DNA from: Candidatus Hydrogenisulfobacillus filiaventi
GTDB lineage: Bacteria; Bacillota; Sulfobacillia; Sulfobacillales; R501
Assembly: GCA_902809825.1 (NCBI GenBank)
Contig: LR778114.1
Span: 1,984,001-2,048,000, forward strand
Length of the DNA stretch: 64,000 nucleotides
Direction of reading: 5' to 3'
A model generated the notes under the pieces. The model ran no database searches. It was given only the letters and a program-made list of their open reading frames with translations, and was not told the DNA's origin. The position numbers and the translations under genes are program-made. This document shows positions 1 through 10,140 of the stretch, in pieces; the stretch's first letter is position 1; every line of letters begins with the position of its first letter.

Positions 1-1
1 T

Positions 2-1858
2 CTCCTCCTGGCCCTCAGCGTGCCGGTGGTGTTCTGGTCGGGCTGGCCCTTTCTGCGCGGGGCCTGGGCCGCCCTCACGCACCGGGTGGCCACCATGGAC
101 CTGCTGGTAGCTCTGGGCAGTCTGTCCGCCTTCGGCTACAGCCTGGCCGTGTTCCTGACCCGCGGCCGCTGGCTGTACTTCGACACCTCCGCCCTGCTCA
201 TTACCTTCCTGCTGCTGAGCCGCAACCTCGAAGTCGGCAGCCGCAACCGGGCCGGGGCGGTGATGCAGGGGCTGGCCCGGCTGGAAAGCCGCTCCGCCGC
301 CCGCCTGACCGCGGACGGGACGGTCGAGACGGTCGCCGCCCGCGACCTCGTGCCCGGGGACCAGGTGCTGGTGCGTACCGGCGGCCGCATCCCCGCCGAC
401 GGCACCGTCCGAGAAGGCCGGGCAGCGGTGGACGAGAGCTGGTTTACCGGGGAGGCGGTGCCGGTCCGCAAGGCTCCCGGTAGCCCGGTGTTCGCCGGCA
501 GCCTGGCAGTGGAAGGCCGGCTGGTGATCACAGTGGCGCGGCGGGCACAGGCCTCCATGCTGGCCGAGACCGCCCGCATGGTGGCGGTGGCGCAGGGGGA
601 AGGCAACCGCTGGCAGCGCCTGGCGGACCGCGTGCTGCGGGTGTTTGTGCCGGCGGTGCTGGCCCTGGCCCTCCTCACCTTCGCCGCCTGGCGCTGGGGG
701 GCGGGGGCCCCGTGGCACACCGCCCTCCTGAACGGCATCGCCGTGCTCATCATTGCCTGTCCCTGCGCCCTGAGCGTCGCCACCCCGGTGGCGGTGGCGG
801 CCGCGGCGGAACGGCTGGGCCGCGCCGGCATCCTCCTGCGCAGCCCGGACGGCATCGAGCGGGCCGCCGGGATCGACACCGTGATGCTGGACAAGACCGG
901 CACCCTCACCCTGGGACGCCTGGTGCTGGAGGAGATGGCAGGGGACGCGGGCGCCCTGTTGGGCCCGGTAGCGAGCCTGGAATTGGCCTCCGAGCACCCC
1001 GTGGCCGTGACCCTGGTCGAGGCAGCCCGTGCCCGCGGGCTCCAGCCGCAGCCGGCAGCCAGTGCCCGGGTCGAGCCCGGCCGGGGCGTGGAAGGGACGG
1101 TGCAGGGCCGGCGCCTCACCGTCGGCCGCTTCCCGGAGCTGAGCTGGCCGGAGGACCTGGCCGCCCGGGCCCGCGGAGCGGAAGCGGCGGGACGCACGGT
1201 GGTGCCGGTGGCGCGCGACGGCCGGGTAGCCGGCCTCTACATCCTCAGTGACACCCTGCGCCCGGAGACGGTCCAGGCGGTGGCCCGCCTCCGGGCCGCC
1301 GGCCTGCGGGTGGTCATCGCCAGCGGCGACGGGGAGGGACCGGTGGCGGCAGCCGCACGGGCAGCCGGCATCACCGAGTGGCAGGCCCGCCTCTCCCCCC
1401 TGGAGAAAGCGGAACGCGTCCGGGCCGAGCAGGCCCAGGGCCACCGCGTGGCCTTTCTGGGGGATGGCATCAATGACGCTGCGGCCCTCATGCACGCCGA
1501 CCTCGGCATCGCCATGGGGGCGGGGGCCGACATCGCCCGCGCCGCCGGGCATTGGACCCTGGTCAGTCCCCGGCTGACGGCAGCGGTGGACGGCCTGGAG
1601 GACACCCGCAAGGCGGTCCGCATCATCCGCCAGAACCTGGGCTTCTCCCTGGTGTACAACCTGGCCGCCCTGCCCCTGGCGGCCGCCGGCTGGGCGACCC
1701 CGGCGCTGGCGGCGGCCGCCATGCTGGCGTCCAGTGCTTCCGTGCTCGCGAACGCCCTGCGGGTCCTGGCCTGGTCGCCGCGACGCCTGTTGTGGTGGGG
1801 GCTGGGGGTGACCGGTACCGGTGCGCTGCTGGCGGTCCTGGCCTGGAGCGGCCTTTAG
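2..1858 (+). CDS. Heavy-metal (copper-type) P1B ATPase, 5' truncated
   Basis: The reading frame is open to the left edge, so the N-terminus (metal-binding domain and first membrane helices) lies outside the window. Counting from the first GTG in frame (position 20), the protein shows the actuator motif TGE at residues 143-145, the membrane metal site CPC at 247-249, the phosphorylated Asp in DKTGT at 291, a SEHPV motif of the nucleotide domain, and GDGIND at 481-486. The last helices carry YN and MLASS, positions where CopA-type Cu(I) exporters have YN and MxxSS. By family knowledge it is an inner-membrane cation pump, most likely exporting Cu(I); a CcoI/FixI-like role in oxidase assembly is an alternative. 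It ends on a stop shared with the convergent lipoprotein gene (TTAG at 1855-1858). Confidence 0.93.
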   Translation, partial: LLLALSVPVVFWSGWPFLRGAWAALTHRVATMDLLVALGSLSAFGYSLAVFLTRGRWLYFDTSALLITFLLLSRNLEVGSRNRAGAVMQGLARLESRSAARLTADGTVETVAARDLVPGDQVLVRTGGRIPADGTVREGRAAVDESWFTGEAVPVRKAPGSPVFAGSLAVEGRLVITVARRAQASMLAETARMVAVAQGEGNRWQRLADRVLRVFVPAVLALALLTFAAWRWGAGAPWHTALLNGIAVLIIACPCALSVATPVAVAAAAERLGRAGILLRSPDGIERAAGIDTVMLDKTGTLTLGRLVLEEMAGDAGALLGPVASLELASEHPVAVTLVEAARARGLQPQPAASARVEPGRGVEGTVQGRRLTVGRFPELSWPEDLAARARGAEAAGRTVVPVARDGRVAGLYILSDTLRPETVQAVARLRAAGLRVVIASGDGEGPVAAAARAAGITEWQARLSPLEKAERVRAEQAQGHRVAFLGDGINDAAALMHADLGIAMGAGADIARAAGHWTLVSPRLTAAVDGLEDTRKAVRIIRQNLGFSLVYNLAALPLAAAGWATPALAAAAMLASSASVLANALRVLAWSPRRLLWWGLGVTGTGALLAVLAWSGL

Positions 1859-2244
1859 GGCCGGACCGGCACGGTGAAGACCGCTCCCGCCCCCGGCCAG
1901 CGCAGGTGCACGGACCAGCTGCCGGCCATGGTGAAAATGGCGCTGCCGCGGTAACGGCCGTCGCCGGCGGGAGCCAGGGCCACCCGCAGGGGCGGCATCA
2001 CCATGCCGTTCATGGTCAGCCGGGCGGTGACCGGCCCGCCGGGGGCGGCGCCGCTGAAGCGGACGCTGAGGGTGGTCCGGCGGTTGGCAACCGGCGCCGG
2101 TCGCAGGGTGAGCCGGATGGTGCGCCCTCCGGCGGCGGCCGTGGCCCAGTAAGGGCCGGCGGGCGCGGCTCCCGGCCCGCAGCCGGCTGCCAGCACCCCC
2201 CACGCCAGTGCCGCCGTGACCATCCGCCTCCACGCCTGTGCCAT
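1855..2244 (-). CDS. Lipoprotein with YtkA/FixH-like domain
   Basis: This 129-residue protein begins with a signal peptide that ends in a lipobox (LAAGC near residue 20), so it should be lipid-anchored outside the membrane. The rest is beta-rich (TIRLTLRPAP, LSVRFSG, RLTMNGMVM) and ends in a pattern resembling the YtkA-like/FixH C-terminal segment (GDGRYRGSAIF, GSWSVHLRW). The ATG at 2244 was chosen over the longer frame because a strong GGAGGAAAGG site precedes it and because it places the signal peptide at the N-terminus. YtkA-like proteins are often near copper handling or oxidase genes. Facing a copper-type ATPase fits that, but the function is inference. Its start lies 127 bp from the divergent DUF255 gene. 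Confidence 0.72.
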   Translation of the reverse strand: MAQAWRRMVTAALAWGVLAAGCGPGAAPAGPYWATAAAGGRTIRLTLRPAPVANRRTTLSVRFSGAAPGGPVTARLTMNGMVMPPLRVALAPAGDGRYRGSAIFTMAGSWSVHLRWPGAGAVFTVPVRP

Positions 2245-2371
2245 GCCCCGGCCCCTTTCCTCCCCGCCCGGCGGCGGGATTTCACACTTCCAGAAGACGG
2301 TTCTTCGGACCATAATAACCACAGTGCCGCGTCCTGTCCCAGAGGCGCGAAGAAAGGGTGACGCGACGTCT

Positions 2372-4156
2372 ATGGCCGAAGCCCAGTTCCGGTTTTCCCC
2401 CCGTCCCAACCGGGCCCACGAGATCCGCTGGCACAGTTGGGGTCCGGAGGCCTTCGAGGAGGCGCGGGCGGCGGAAAAGCCCATCCTGCTCTCCATCTCG
2501 GCCATCTGGTGCCACTGGTGTCACGTGATGGACGAGACCACCTACTCCGACCCCGCCCTCATCGCCCGCATCAACGAGGCCTTCGTGCCGGTGCGGGTGG
2601 ACAACGACCAGCGCCCGGACATCAACCAGCGCTACAACATGGGCGGCTGGCCTACCACCGCCTTCCTGACCCCGGCGGGGGAGATCATCACCGGCGGCAC
2701 CTTCTTCCCGCAGGACCAGATGGGCGCGGTGCTGGATCAGGTACTGGACTACTGGCGTCAACATAAGGATGAGATCAAGGACCAGCTCACCCCGCCCCAG
2801 CCCCCGCCGCTGGACACGGGGCGCACGGAGCCCGACAACCAGGTGGTGGCGGGGATCGTGGAGAGCATCCGCCAGCAGTTCGACCGCGCTTACGGCGGTA
2901 TCGGACTGGCCCCCAAGTTCCCCCTGCCCGAGGTCTGGGAACTTTGCCTGACCTACTTCACCGCGACCGGCGACGGTTGGGCGGCGGGGATGGCCGTCCG
3001 CACCCTGGACGCCATGGCGGGCTCCAGCCTGTTCGACGGGGTCGCGGGCGGCTTTTTCCGCTATTCCACCACGCGGGAGTGGTCGGCGCCCCATTACGAG
3101 AAGCTGCTGGAGGACAACGCCCGCCTGGCCCGCCTCTACCTCCGGGCCTTTCAGATCCTGGGCGACGACTATTACCGGCAGGTGGCGGATGCGGTGCTGG
3201 CCTGGGCCAACCGCACCCTTATGAACCCGCGCGGCCTGTGGGGCGGCTCCCAGGATGCGGATGAGGAGTACTACCGCCTGCCGCCGGAGGAACGCCAACG
3301 GCGCCCCGCCCCGGCCGTCGACCCGGTGGTGCACACCAACTGGAACGCCCTCATGATCTCAGCCCAGCTGCTGGCAGCGGTGCTGATCAACCCCCAGACC
3401 TACGCCGCCGTCGCCCTCACCGCTCTGGAAGGGCTGTGGGACCTCATGTGGGATCCCCAGGAGGAGACCCTCTACCACTTCTACACCGACCGGCCCATGC
3501 TGCCCGGCCTGCTGGTGGACGTGGTCGACCTCTCTCAGGCCCTGCTGGACGCCTACGAGTTCACCGGCGACGCCGAACACCTTCACCGGGTGCGGCAGCT
3601 GCTGGCCTACGCCGACCGCCACCTGCGCGACCCGGAAGGCGTGGGCTATTTCGACCAGATCGAACGCCCCCAGGCCCAGGGCCGGCTGCGGCATCGTCAG
3701 AAGCTGGTGTCCGAGAATGCCGGCTTGGGGCTGGTGCTGCACCGCCTGGGGTCCATCACCGAGGACGAGGAACTCATGGACCGGGCCGAGGCCCTCATCG
3801 CCGCCTTCTCCCCTGCAGCCCAGCAGCAGGGAGCCTTTGCCGCCGCGTGGGCCCTGGCCGCGGACCGCACCGCCGCCCCGCCCCTGACCGCCACGGTGGT
3901 GGAATCGCCCACCCGTTCCGGCCGGGAACTGCGGCAGGCGGCCTTCGGCATCTTCGACCGCAACCGGGCCCTGCGCACCCTGGCCACCGACGACCCCGCC
4001 TTTGCCGCCAGCGGCTTCCCCGACCTGCCGATGCCCGCCCTCTACCTCTGCCGGGGATCGGCTTGTGCCCAGCCCGTGACCAGCCCGGAGGGCATCCTGG
4101 GAGCGCTGGAACAGCTGGCGGGCATGGCGGCGGCCCCGCAAGTGCGCGAGGGCTAG
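2372..4156 (+). CDS. DUF255 thioredoxin-fold protein (YyaL/SPATA20 family)
   Basis: The 594-residue protein has an N-terminal thioredoxin-like domain with the family signature WCHWCHVM (C47 and C50 of a CxxC pair), followed by RVDNDQRPDINQRY and GGWPTTAFLTP, both hallmarks of the DUF255 (PF03190) family. The C-terminal two thirds resemble the helical (alpha/alpha)6 barrel-like part (APHYEKLLEDNA, SQDADEEYY, NWNALMI). The ATG at 2372 is preferred to the longer open frame from 2216 because the homologous region starts just after it; the ribosome site (GAAAGGG) is weak. Bacterial members are poorly characterised, and a thiol-redox or sugar-related role is only suggested by the folds. It is somewhat shorter than many members. 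The next gene starts 28 bp downstream, so the two may share a transcript. Confidence 0.9.
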   Translation: MAEAQFRFSPRPNRAHEIRWHSWGPEAFEEARAAEKPILLSISAIWCHWCHVMDETTYSDPALIARINEAFVPVRVDNDQRPDINQRYNMGGWPTTAFLTPAGEIITGGTFFPQDQMGAVLDQVLDYWRQHKDEIKDQLTPPQPPPLDTGRTEPDNQVVAGIVESIRQQFDRAYGGIGLAPKFPLPEVWELCLTYFTATGDGWAAGMAVRTLDAMAGSSLFDGVAGGFFRYSTTREWSAPHYEKLLEDNARLARLYLRAFQILGDDYYRQVADAVLAWANRTLMNPRGLWGGSQDADEEYYRLPPEERQRRPAPAVDPVVHTNWNALMISAQLLAAVLINPQTYAAVALTALEGLWDLMWDPQEETLYHFYTDRPMLPGLLVDVVDLSQALLDAYEFTGDAEHLHRVRQLLAYADRHLRDPEGVGYFDQIERPQAQGRLRHRQKLVSENAGLGLVLHRLGSITEDEELMDRAEALIAAFSPAAQQQGAFAAAWALAADRTAAPPLTATVVESPTRSGRELRQAAFGIFDRNRALRTLATDDPAFAASGFPDLPMPALYLCRGSACAQPVTSPEGILGALEQLAGMAAAPQVREG

Positions 4157-4184
4157 GCCGTCCCCGCACGAGAGGAGGCCCCGC

Positions 4185-5039
4185 ATGCGCACCGTCGAGT
4201 TCGCCCCTGGCATCACCCTGCCCGCTATCGCCCAGGGTACCTGGCACCTAGGCGAGGACCCCACCCGCCGCCGGGAGGAGGTGGCGGCCCTGCGGGCCGG
4301 CATCGACCTGGGACTGACCGTCATCGACACGGCAGAGATGTACGCCGACGGTGAGGCGGAACGGGTGGTGGCCGAGGCCATCGCCGGCCGCCGGGAGGAG
4401 GTGTTCCTGGTCAGCAAGGTCTGGCCCACTCATGCCCGCCGCGACCTGGTAATGCGGGCCGCAGAAGGTTCGCTGGCACGGCTGGGCACCGACCATCTCG
4501 ACCTCTACCTGCTGCACTGGCCCACCCTGCGGGTCCCGCTGGAGGAAACCCTCGACGCGCTGGTCACCCTGGTCCGGCAGGGGAAGACCCGCGCCATCGG
4601 CGTCTCCAACTTCCCCGCCGCCTGGTTCCGCCGCGCCCAGACCCTGCTGCCGCTGGACGTGCCGCTGCGGGTGGACCAAGTCCCGTATTCCCCGGCCGAC
4701 CGCCGCGCCGAGCGCGACCCCCTCCCGGCCGTGCGGGAGGCCGGCGCCCTCCTGATGGGCTGGGGCCCCCTCAAGTTCGTCAACCAGGCCGCCAGCCCCG
4801 CGGCGCGGGCGGTGCTGGAGACGGTGGCCGTCCGTCACGGGCGCAGCTGGCAGCAGGTGGTCCTCAACTGGGTCACCACCCATCCCGGGGTGCAGGCCAT
4901 CGCCAAAGCCGCCAATCCGGCCCATACCCGCGCCAACGCGGCGGCCACCGACTTCGAGCTGACGCCCGGAGACTTGGCGGAGATTGAGGCTGCCTTTCCC
5001 CTGCCGGAGCACGGGCTGGAGCTGGAGACCATGGACTAG
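4185..5039 (+). CDS. Aldo/keto reductase
   Basis: This 284-residue cytosolic oxidoreductase carries the full aldo/keto reductase tetrad: D48, Y53 (in DTAEMY), K78 (VSKVW) and H111 (LLHWP). The usual GVSNF and late NADPH-binding segment (AIAKAANPAHTRAN) are also present. The family reduces aldehydes and ketones with NADPH; the substrate cannot be told. An AGAGGAGG ribosome site sits 8 bp before the ATG. The gene follows the DUF255 gene closely on the same strand. Its TAG stop overlaps the stop of the convergent yqeK-rsfS gene in a shared CTAG (5036-5039). Confidence 0.93.
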   Translation: MRTVEFAPGITLPAIAQGTWHLGEDPTRRREEVAALRAGIDLGLTVIDTAEMYADGEAERVVAEAIAGRREEVFLVSKVWPTHARRDLVMRAAEGSLARLGTDHLDLYLLHWPTLRVPLEETLDALVTLVRQGKTRAIGVSNFPAAWFRRAQTLLPLDVPLRVDQVPYSPADRRAERDPLPAVREAGALLMGWGPLKFVNQAASPAARAVLETVAVRHGRSWQQVVLNWVTTHPGVQAIAKAANPAHTRANAAATDFELTPGDLAEIEAAFPLPEHGLELETMD

Positions 5040-6028
5040 TTCCGGGTCTCCGGCTCCTCCGCCACCTCCAGGCGGGGGGCATCGCCCCACAGCCGCTCGA
5101 GGTCGTAATAGCGCCGCTCCGCCTCGGTGAAGATGTGCACCACCACCGACCCGTAGTCGAGCAGGACCCACTCCGCCCGGCCCTGCCCGCTGCGGGCCAG
5201 TTTGTGCGCCCCCGCCGCGTCCAGCGCCTCCTCGATGTGGTCGGCAAGGGCCGCCACCTGCAAGGCGGTGCGGCCGGAGACGATGACGAAGAAATCGGCC
5301 ACCAGCGTCACCGGCCGCATGTCCAGGATACGGACATCCTCCCCTTTGTGGCGCAGAGCGGTCGCGGCCGCCAGCTGCGCCCATTCCTCGGCGGCGTCCC
5401 CCGCCGGCCTCACTGCCCGTTGCGTCCGCTCGATGGTCTCCCGTCCCCCTTCTGCTTCCCCCGCCGCCGCCAGCGCCGCCAGGGTGCGGGGATGCAGGCG
5501 GACGCCCCGCCGCCGGTAGAAGGCGGCCGACGCCTCCAGCACCGCCCGGTAGCCCTGGCCCAGGTCGTGCAGGGCCAACCGCTCCAGCGCCCCGCGGCCG
5601 GAATAGCGGCGGCCCGGCTCCACCGCATCCGCCACGTACAGCGCCTGTGCCAATAACCCTACGCCAGGGGCGGCGGTGGTATGAAACCGCACCGCCTCCT
5701 GGACCGCCGGGCCCCCCAGCCCCCATTCCTGCAGCCAGGCCGCCGCCACCGGCCCGTGCAGCAGGACGGGAGCCTCCGTTTCCCAGGCGTCCGGCTGCCA
5801 GCCCAGGCGGGCGGCTTCGGCCAGCAGCGCCGCCGGTGCCCACTCCCGCGCCAGGTCATGGGCCCAGGCGGCGAGGGCTGCCGCTTCCGGATCCTGCCCG
5901 CTGCGCGCCGCCCAGGCAGCCATCCAGGCCGCCACCCGGGCCACGTGGGCCCGCCGGCCGGCACTCAGCCGCTCCAGGGCCCGGGCCACCGGCGGCCACT
6001 TCCCGGGCTCCGGCACCGTTTCCGCCAT
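5036..6028 (-). CDS. Fused YqeK-type HD hydrolase and ribosome silencing factor RsfS
   Basis: One uninterrupted 330-residue frame carries two proteins that are normally separate neighbours. Residues 1-190 are a YqeK-like HD domain with H28, H57-D58, H91, H116 and D134 as metal ligands; YqeK proteins cleave Ap4A symmetrically. Residues 215-330 are a complete RsfS/DUF143 domain ending in the hallmark DYGSVVVHIF and YYDLERLWGDA, which binds L14 on the large ribosomal subunit and blocks joining of subunits. The linker (190-215) is charged and Ala-rich. The ATG at 6028 follows a GGGGGG ribosome site. In most Bacillota the order is nadD-yqeK-rsfS as separate genes. Here they are fused and are separated from nadD by an RRM gene and a terminator. 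No stop or slippery break is visible at the junction. Confidence 0.9.
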   Translation of the reverse strand: MAETVPEPGKWPPVARALERLSAGRRAHVARVAAWMAAWAARSGQDPEAAALAAWAHDLAREWAPAALLAEAARLGWQPDAWETEAPVLLHGPVAAAWLQEWGLGGPAVQEAVRFHTTAAPGVGLLAQALYVADAVEPGRRYSGRGALERLALHDLGQGYRAVLEASAAFYRRRGVRLHPRTLAALAAAGEAEGGRETIERTQRAVRPAGDAAEEWAQLAAATALRHKGEDVRILDMRPVTLVADFFVIVSGRTALQVAALADHIEEALDAAGAHKLARSGQGRAEWVLLDYGSVVVHIFTEAERRYYDLERLWGDAPRLEVAEEPETRN

Positions 6029-6066
6029 GGCACCCCCCGTTATTGTACCTTCCCGTCCGTTCCACC

Positions 6067-6091
6067 AAAAAAAGCCCCGGAGGGCTTTTTT
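6067..6091 (-). terminator. Intrinsic terminator after the RRM gene
   Basis: A GCCC/GGGC stem (6074-6077 with 6082-6085) is extended by A and T runs on both sides (A7 at 6067-6073, T6 at 6086-6091). On the minus strand it ends in seven Ts. It lies between the RRM stop and the yqeK-rsfS start, so these two genes should have separate transcripts. Confidence 0.85.
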
Positions 6092-6112
6092 GGCGGCCGG
6101 GAGCAGCACTCC

Positions 6113-6370
6113 CTAGTACCGGCTCTGACGGGGACGCGCCTCGTTCACAATAATGTCGCGACCGCCCAGCTGGGTGCCGTTCAGGGCCTCCACCGCCCGG
6201 TCCGCGTCCTCCTCCTCCACCTCCACAAATCCGAAACCCCGCGAGCGGCCGGTCTCCCGGTCGGTGATGATGCGGGCGCTAACAACGTGCGCGTGCTGCG
6301 AGAAGGCTGCCACCAGCTGGTCCTCGGTCGTCGACCACGGCAGATTGCCCACGTAAAGGGTGCGCGTCAT
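6113..6370 (-). CDS. Small RRM-domain RNA-binding protein
   Basis: The 85-residue protein is a single RNA recognition motif. RNP2 is LYVGNLPW (residues 5-12) and RNP1 is RGFGFVEV (about 44-51), followed by ALNGTQLGGR, exactly the layout of bacterial glycine-poor RRM proteins. The ATG at 6370 is the only start that gives an RRM N-terminus (MTRTLYVG). It probably binds single-stranded RNA, and cold or RNA-chaperone roles have been proposed for relatives. It is inserted between nadD and yqeK-rsfS, which are normally adjacent, and is followed by its own terminator. A 31-bp gap separates it from nadD. Confidence 0.95.
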   Translation of the reverse strand: MTRTLYVGNLPWSTTEDQLVAAFSQHAHVVSARIITDRETGRSRGFGFVEVEEEDADRAVEALNGTQLGGRDIIVNEARPRQSRY

Positions 6371-6401
6371 GATACAGCGAACCTCCCTGTTGCCCTGCCC
6401 C

Positions 6402-7073
6402 TCATCGGCGGCGGAGGTCGGGTGGCGGGGTCGCCCGCCCCTCCCCGTCGTGCGAATCCGAAGCGTAGAGCCTGTTCTTGTAGATATAGTTTTCCACCGC
6501 CTCGGGCAGCAGGTACCGGATGGATAGCCCTGCCCGCAGGCGTTCCCGGATCTGGCTGGATGAGATCGCCAAGGCCGGTACTTCCAGAGGGTGAATACGC
6601 GCCCTATGCGCGGGACCGAGGCGGGACTCCATCGCCTTGAGTCGGGAGAGGGAGTACCCGGGGCGGCTGGCGGCAATCAGATGGGCGTACTCGAAAATGT
6701 CCTCTGGCGCATGCCAGGATGCGATCTCTAGAATAGCATCCGCGCCGCTGATAAAGTACCAGTCAACGTCCGGTCCCAGGCGGTGAAAATGAGCCAGCGT
6801 GTCGCTTGTATACGACGGCCCGGCCCGGTCGATCTCCACCCGGGAGAGATCGAAGTGCGGATTCGGCGTGATGGCCAGGAAGGTCATCAGATACCGATCC
6901 TCGGCCGGGGCCACGAAAGCCGCCGACTTATGAGGCGGCATCCCCGAGGGGATGAAGATGACCTGCTCCAGTCCGAAGGCATCCCGGGCCGCTTCCGCGG
7001 CCACCAGGTGCCCGTAATGGATGGGGTTGAAGGTCCCGCCCATAAGGCCGATGGCCCGACGCTTTCCGCTCAT
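6402..7073 (-). CDS. nadD: Nicotinate-nucleotide adenylyltransferase
   Basis: The 223-residue protein transfers AMP from ATP to nicotinate mononucleotide, the penultimate step of NAD synthesis. The nucleotidyltransferase loop GGTFNPIHYGHL sits at residues 12-23 and the second ATP motif ISSSQIR near residue 175; SGADAILEIASW is typical of NadD. The C-terminus has a 15-residue charged extension. It lies downstream of obgE, separated by a 66-bp AT-richer gap, in the usual Bacillota context obg-nadD-yqeK-rsfS, here interrupted by an RRM gene. Confidence 0.96.
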   Translation of the reverse strand: MSGKRRAIGLMGGTFNPIHYGHLVAAEAARDAFGLEQVIFIPSGMPPHKSAAFVAPAEDRYLMTFLAITPNPHFDLSRVEIDRAGPSYTSDTLAHFHRLGPDVDWYFISGADAILEIASWHAPEDIFEYAHLIAASRPGYSLSRLKAMESRLGPAHRARIHPLEVPALAISSSQIRERLRAGLSIRYLLPEAVENYIYKNRLYASDSHDGEGRATPPPDLRRR

Positions 7074-7139
7074 TATTCTAGTCTATTCTCCGTTCTTACG
7101 GATTTTTCCTGCTGCCGGACCCGGTGGCTGCAATTTTTG

Positions 7140-9077
<1,938 letters not shown>

Positions 9078-9081
<4 letters not shown>

Positions 9082-9365
9082 ATCCGGGTTTCCTGCACCG
9101 GGATGACCTCCACCACCCGGCGCTGCCCCATCATCTTGCGCTTGAACGACACCCGGCCCTCGGTGAGGGCAAACAGGGTGTAGTCCCGCCCCAGGCCGAC
9201 GTTGGCCCCGGGGTGAAAGTGGGTGCCCCGCTGGCGCACGATAATGGTCCCCGGCTTCACCAGGGTGCCGTCATGCGCCTTGACCCCCAGGTACTTGGGG
9301 TTGGAATCGCGCCCGTTCCGGGTGCTCCCGCCGCCCTTCTTGTGGGCGAACAACTGCAGCCGCAT
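9078..9365 (-). CDS. rpmA: 50S ribosomal protein L27
   Basis: This 95-residue ribosomal protein has the L27 core ([32 protein letters not shown]). It begins [12 protein letters not shown], that is, a Firmicutes-style N-terminal extension ahead of the conserved HKKG. That extension is normally removed by the cysteine protease Prp at a site like LQ-x-F-A, and prp is the next gene upstream. L27's mature N-terminus reaches the peptidyl transferase centre, so removal is needed for function in Staphylococcus. The extension here is short (7 residues). Confidence 0.97.
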
Positions 9366-9398
9366 GCTTTTCGCCTCCCTTCCCTTCCAGCCTCCGGC

Positions 9399-9728
9399 CT
9401 AGGGGGCGTCACCGCCCGCCCCGCCCTCCCAGCGCACATAGCGCGGCTGGGTGTCCGCCAAGTCCTTGAGCCCGGCCACAATGACCGCCACCGCTGCCCG
9501 CCCGTCGGCGGGAAAGGTGGGATCGAAGCGGAAGCGGGCATCCCCTTCCGCCACCTGCGCCTCCCACCCCGGCACATCGATGGCCTTGAGCCCGATGTGC
9601 AGGGTCTCCACCAGGGCGGACACGGCCGCACAGACCAGGTCCTCCCCCTTGGGGGCGGCCCCGGCATGGCCGCTGACGCGCAGCTCGCGGACCACCCGGC
9701 CTTCGCCGCGGACCCGCACCGTAATCAT
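9399..9728 (-). CDS. prp: Ribosomal-processing cysteine protease Prp (YsxB)
   Basis: The 109-residue protein has the catalytic pair of the Prp family: H21 in SGHAG and C33 in [12 protein letters not shown]. It cleaves the N-terminal extension of L27. The gene lies between rplU (2 bp away) and rpmA (33 bp away), the standard position. The match of a short processed-type L27 leader and an intact protease supports function. Confidence 0.94.
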   Translation of the reverse strand: MITVRVRGEGRVVRELRVSGHAGAAPKGEDLVCAAVSALVETLHIGLKAIDVPGWEAQVAEGDARFRFDPTFPADGRAAVAVIVAGLKDLADTQPRYVRWEGGAGGDAP

Positions 9729-9730
9729 CG

Positions 9731-10051
9731 CTAGCGCGCCAGTTCGATGCGCTCCACCCGGATCCGGGTGTAGGACTGCCGGTGGCCCCGGCGCCGGCGG
9801 TAGTTGGCCTTGGGCTTATATTTGAAGATCCGGATCTTGGGCCCCCGGAACTGCCGCAGCACGGTGGCCACCGCCTGGGCCGCGGGAACGTAGGGCGCCC
9901 CCACGGTCAGCCCGCCCTCATCGTCAGCCACCAGCAGCAGCCGGTCGAGACGGATGGTCTCGCCCTCCTCCGCCGGCAGCTTCTCCACGTCCAGGACCGT
10001 GCCCGGTTCCACCCGGTACTGTTTGCCGCCGGTCTCGATTACCGCATACAC
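9731..10051 (-). CDS. rplU: 50S ribosomal protein L21
   Basis: The 106-residue protein shows the L21 pattern from MYAVIETGGKQYRVEPG through KIRIFKYKPKANYRRRRGHR to the basic C-terminus. It binds 23S rRNA in the large subunit. It heads the rplU-prp-rpmA-spo0B-like-obgE run. No strong ribosome site lies directly before the ATG; a GGGGAG is about 18 bp upstream, so initiation may depend on the leader structure. Confidence 0.97.
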   Translation of the reverse strand: MYAVIETGGKQYRVEPGTVLDVEKLPAEEGETIRLDRLLLVADDEGGLTVGAPYVPAAQAVATVLRQFRGPKIRIFKYKPKANYRRRRGHRQSYTRIRVERIELAR

Positions 10052-10140
10052 CGCTTCGCGTCACGCTCCCCACGGGTGGGCCCTTTGTACGGCCGCCGGA
10101 AAAATGTCCGCTAGATGTTACCACGCCGGCCCGGAGCCTG
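10052..10140 (-). promoter_or_regulatory. Leader of rplU, possible L21-type leader RNA
   Basis: This 89-bp gap separates rng from rplU. It holds a TAACAT that could serve as a -10 box and GC-rich inverted segments (CGGA...TCCG around 10098-10112; CCCAC...GTGGG near 10067-10080). Bacillota often have an autoregulatory L21 leader here. I cannot confirm that structure without a covariance model. Confidence 0.3.

Noticed and set aside
136-1197. Long minus-strand open frame (353 codons) inside the P-type ATPase
   Set aside because: It is antisense to clear catalytic motifs and has the low-complexity Arg/Ala/Ser composition of a high-GC shadow frame.
4248-5843. 531-codon minus-strand frame across the aldo/keto reductase and yqeK-rsfS
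   Set aside because: Both underlying genes have intact motifs in other frames; this frame is Gly-rich noise.
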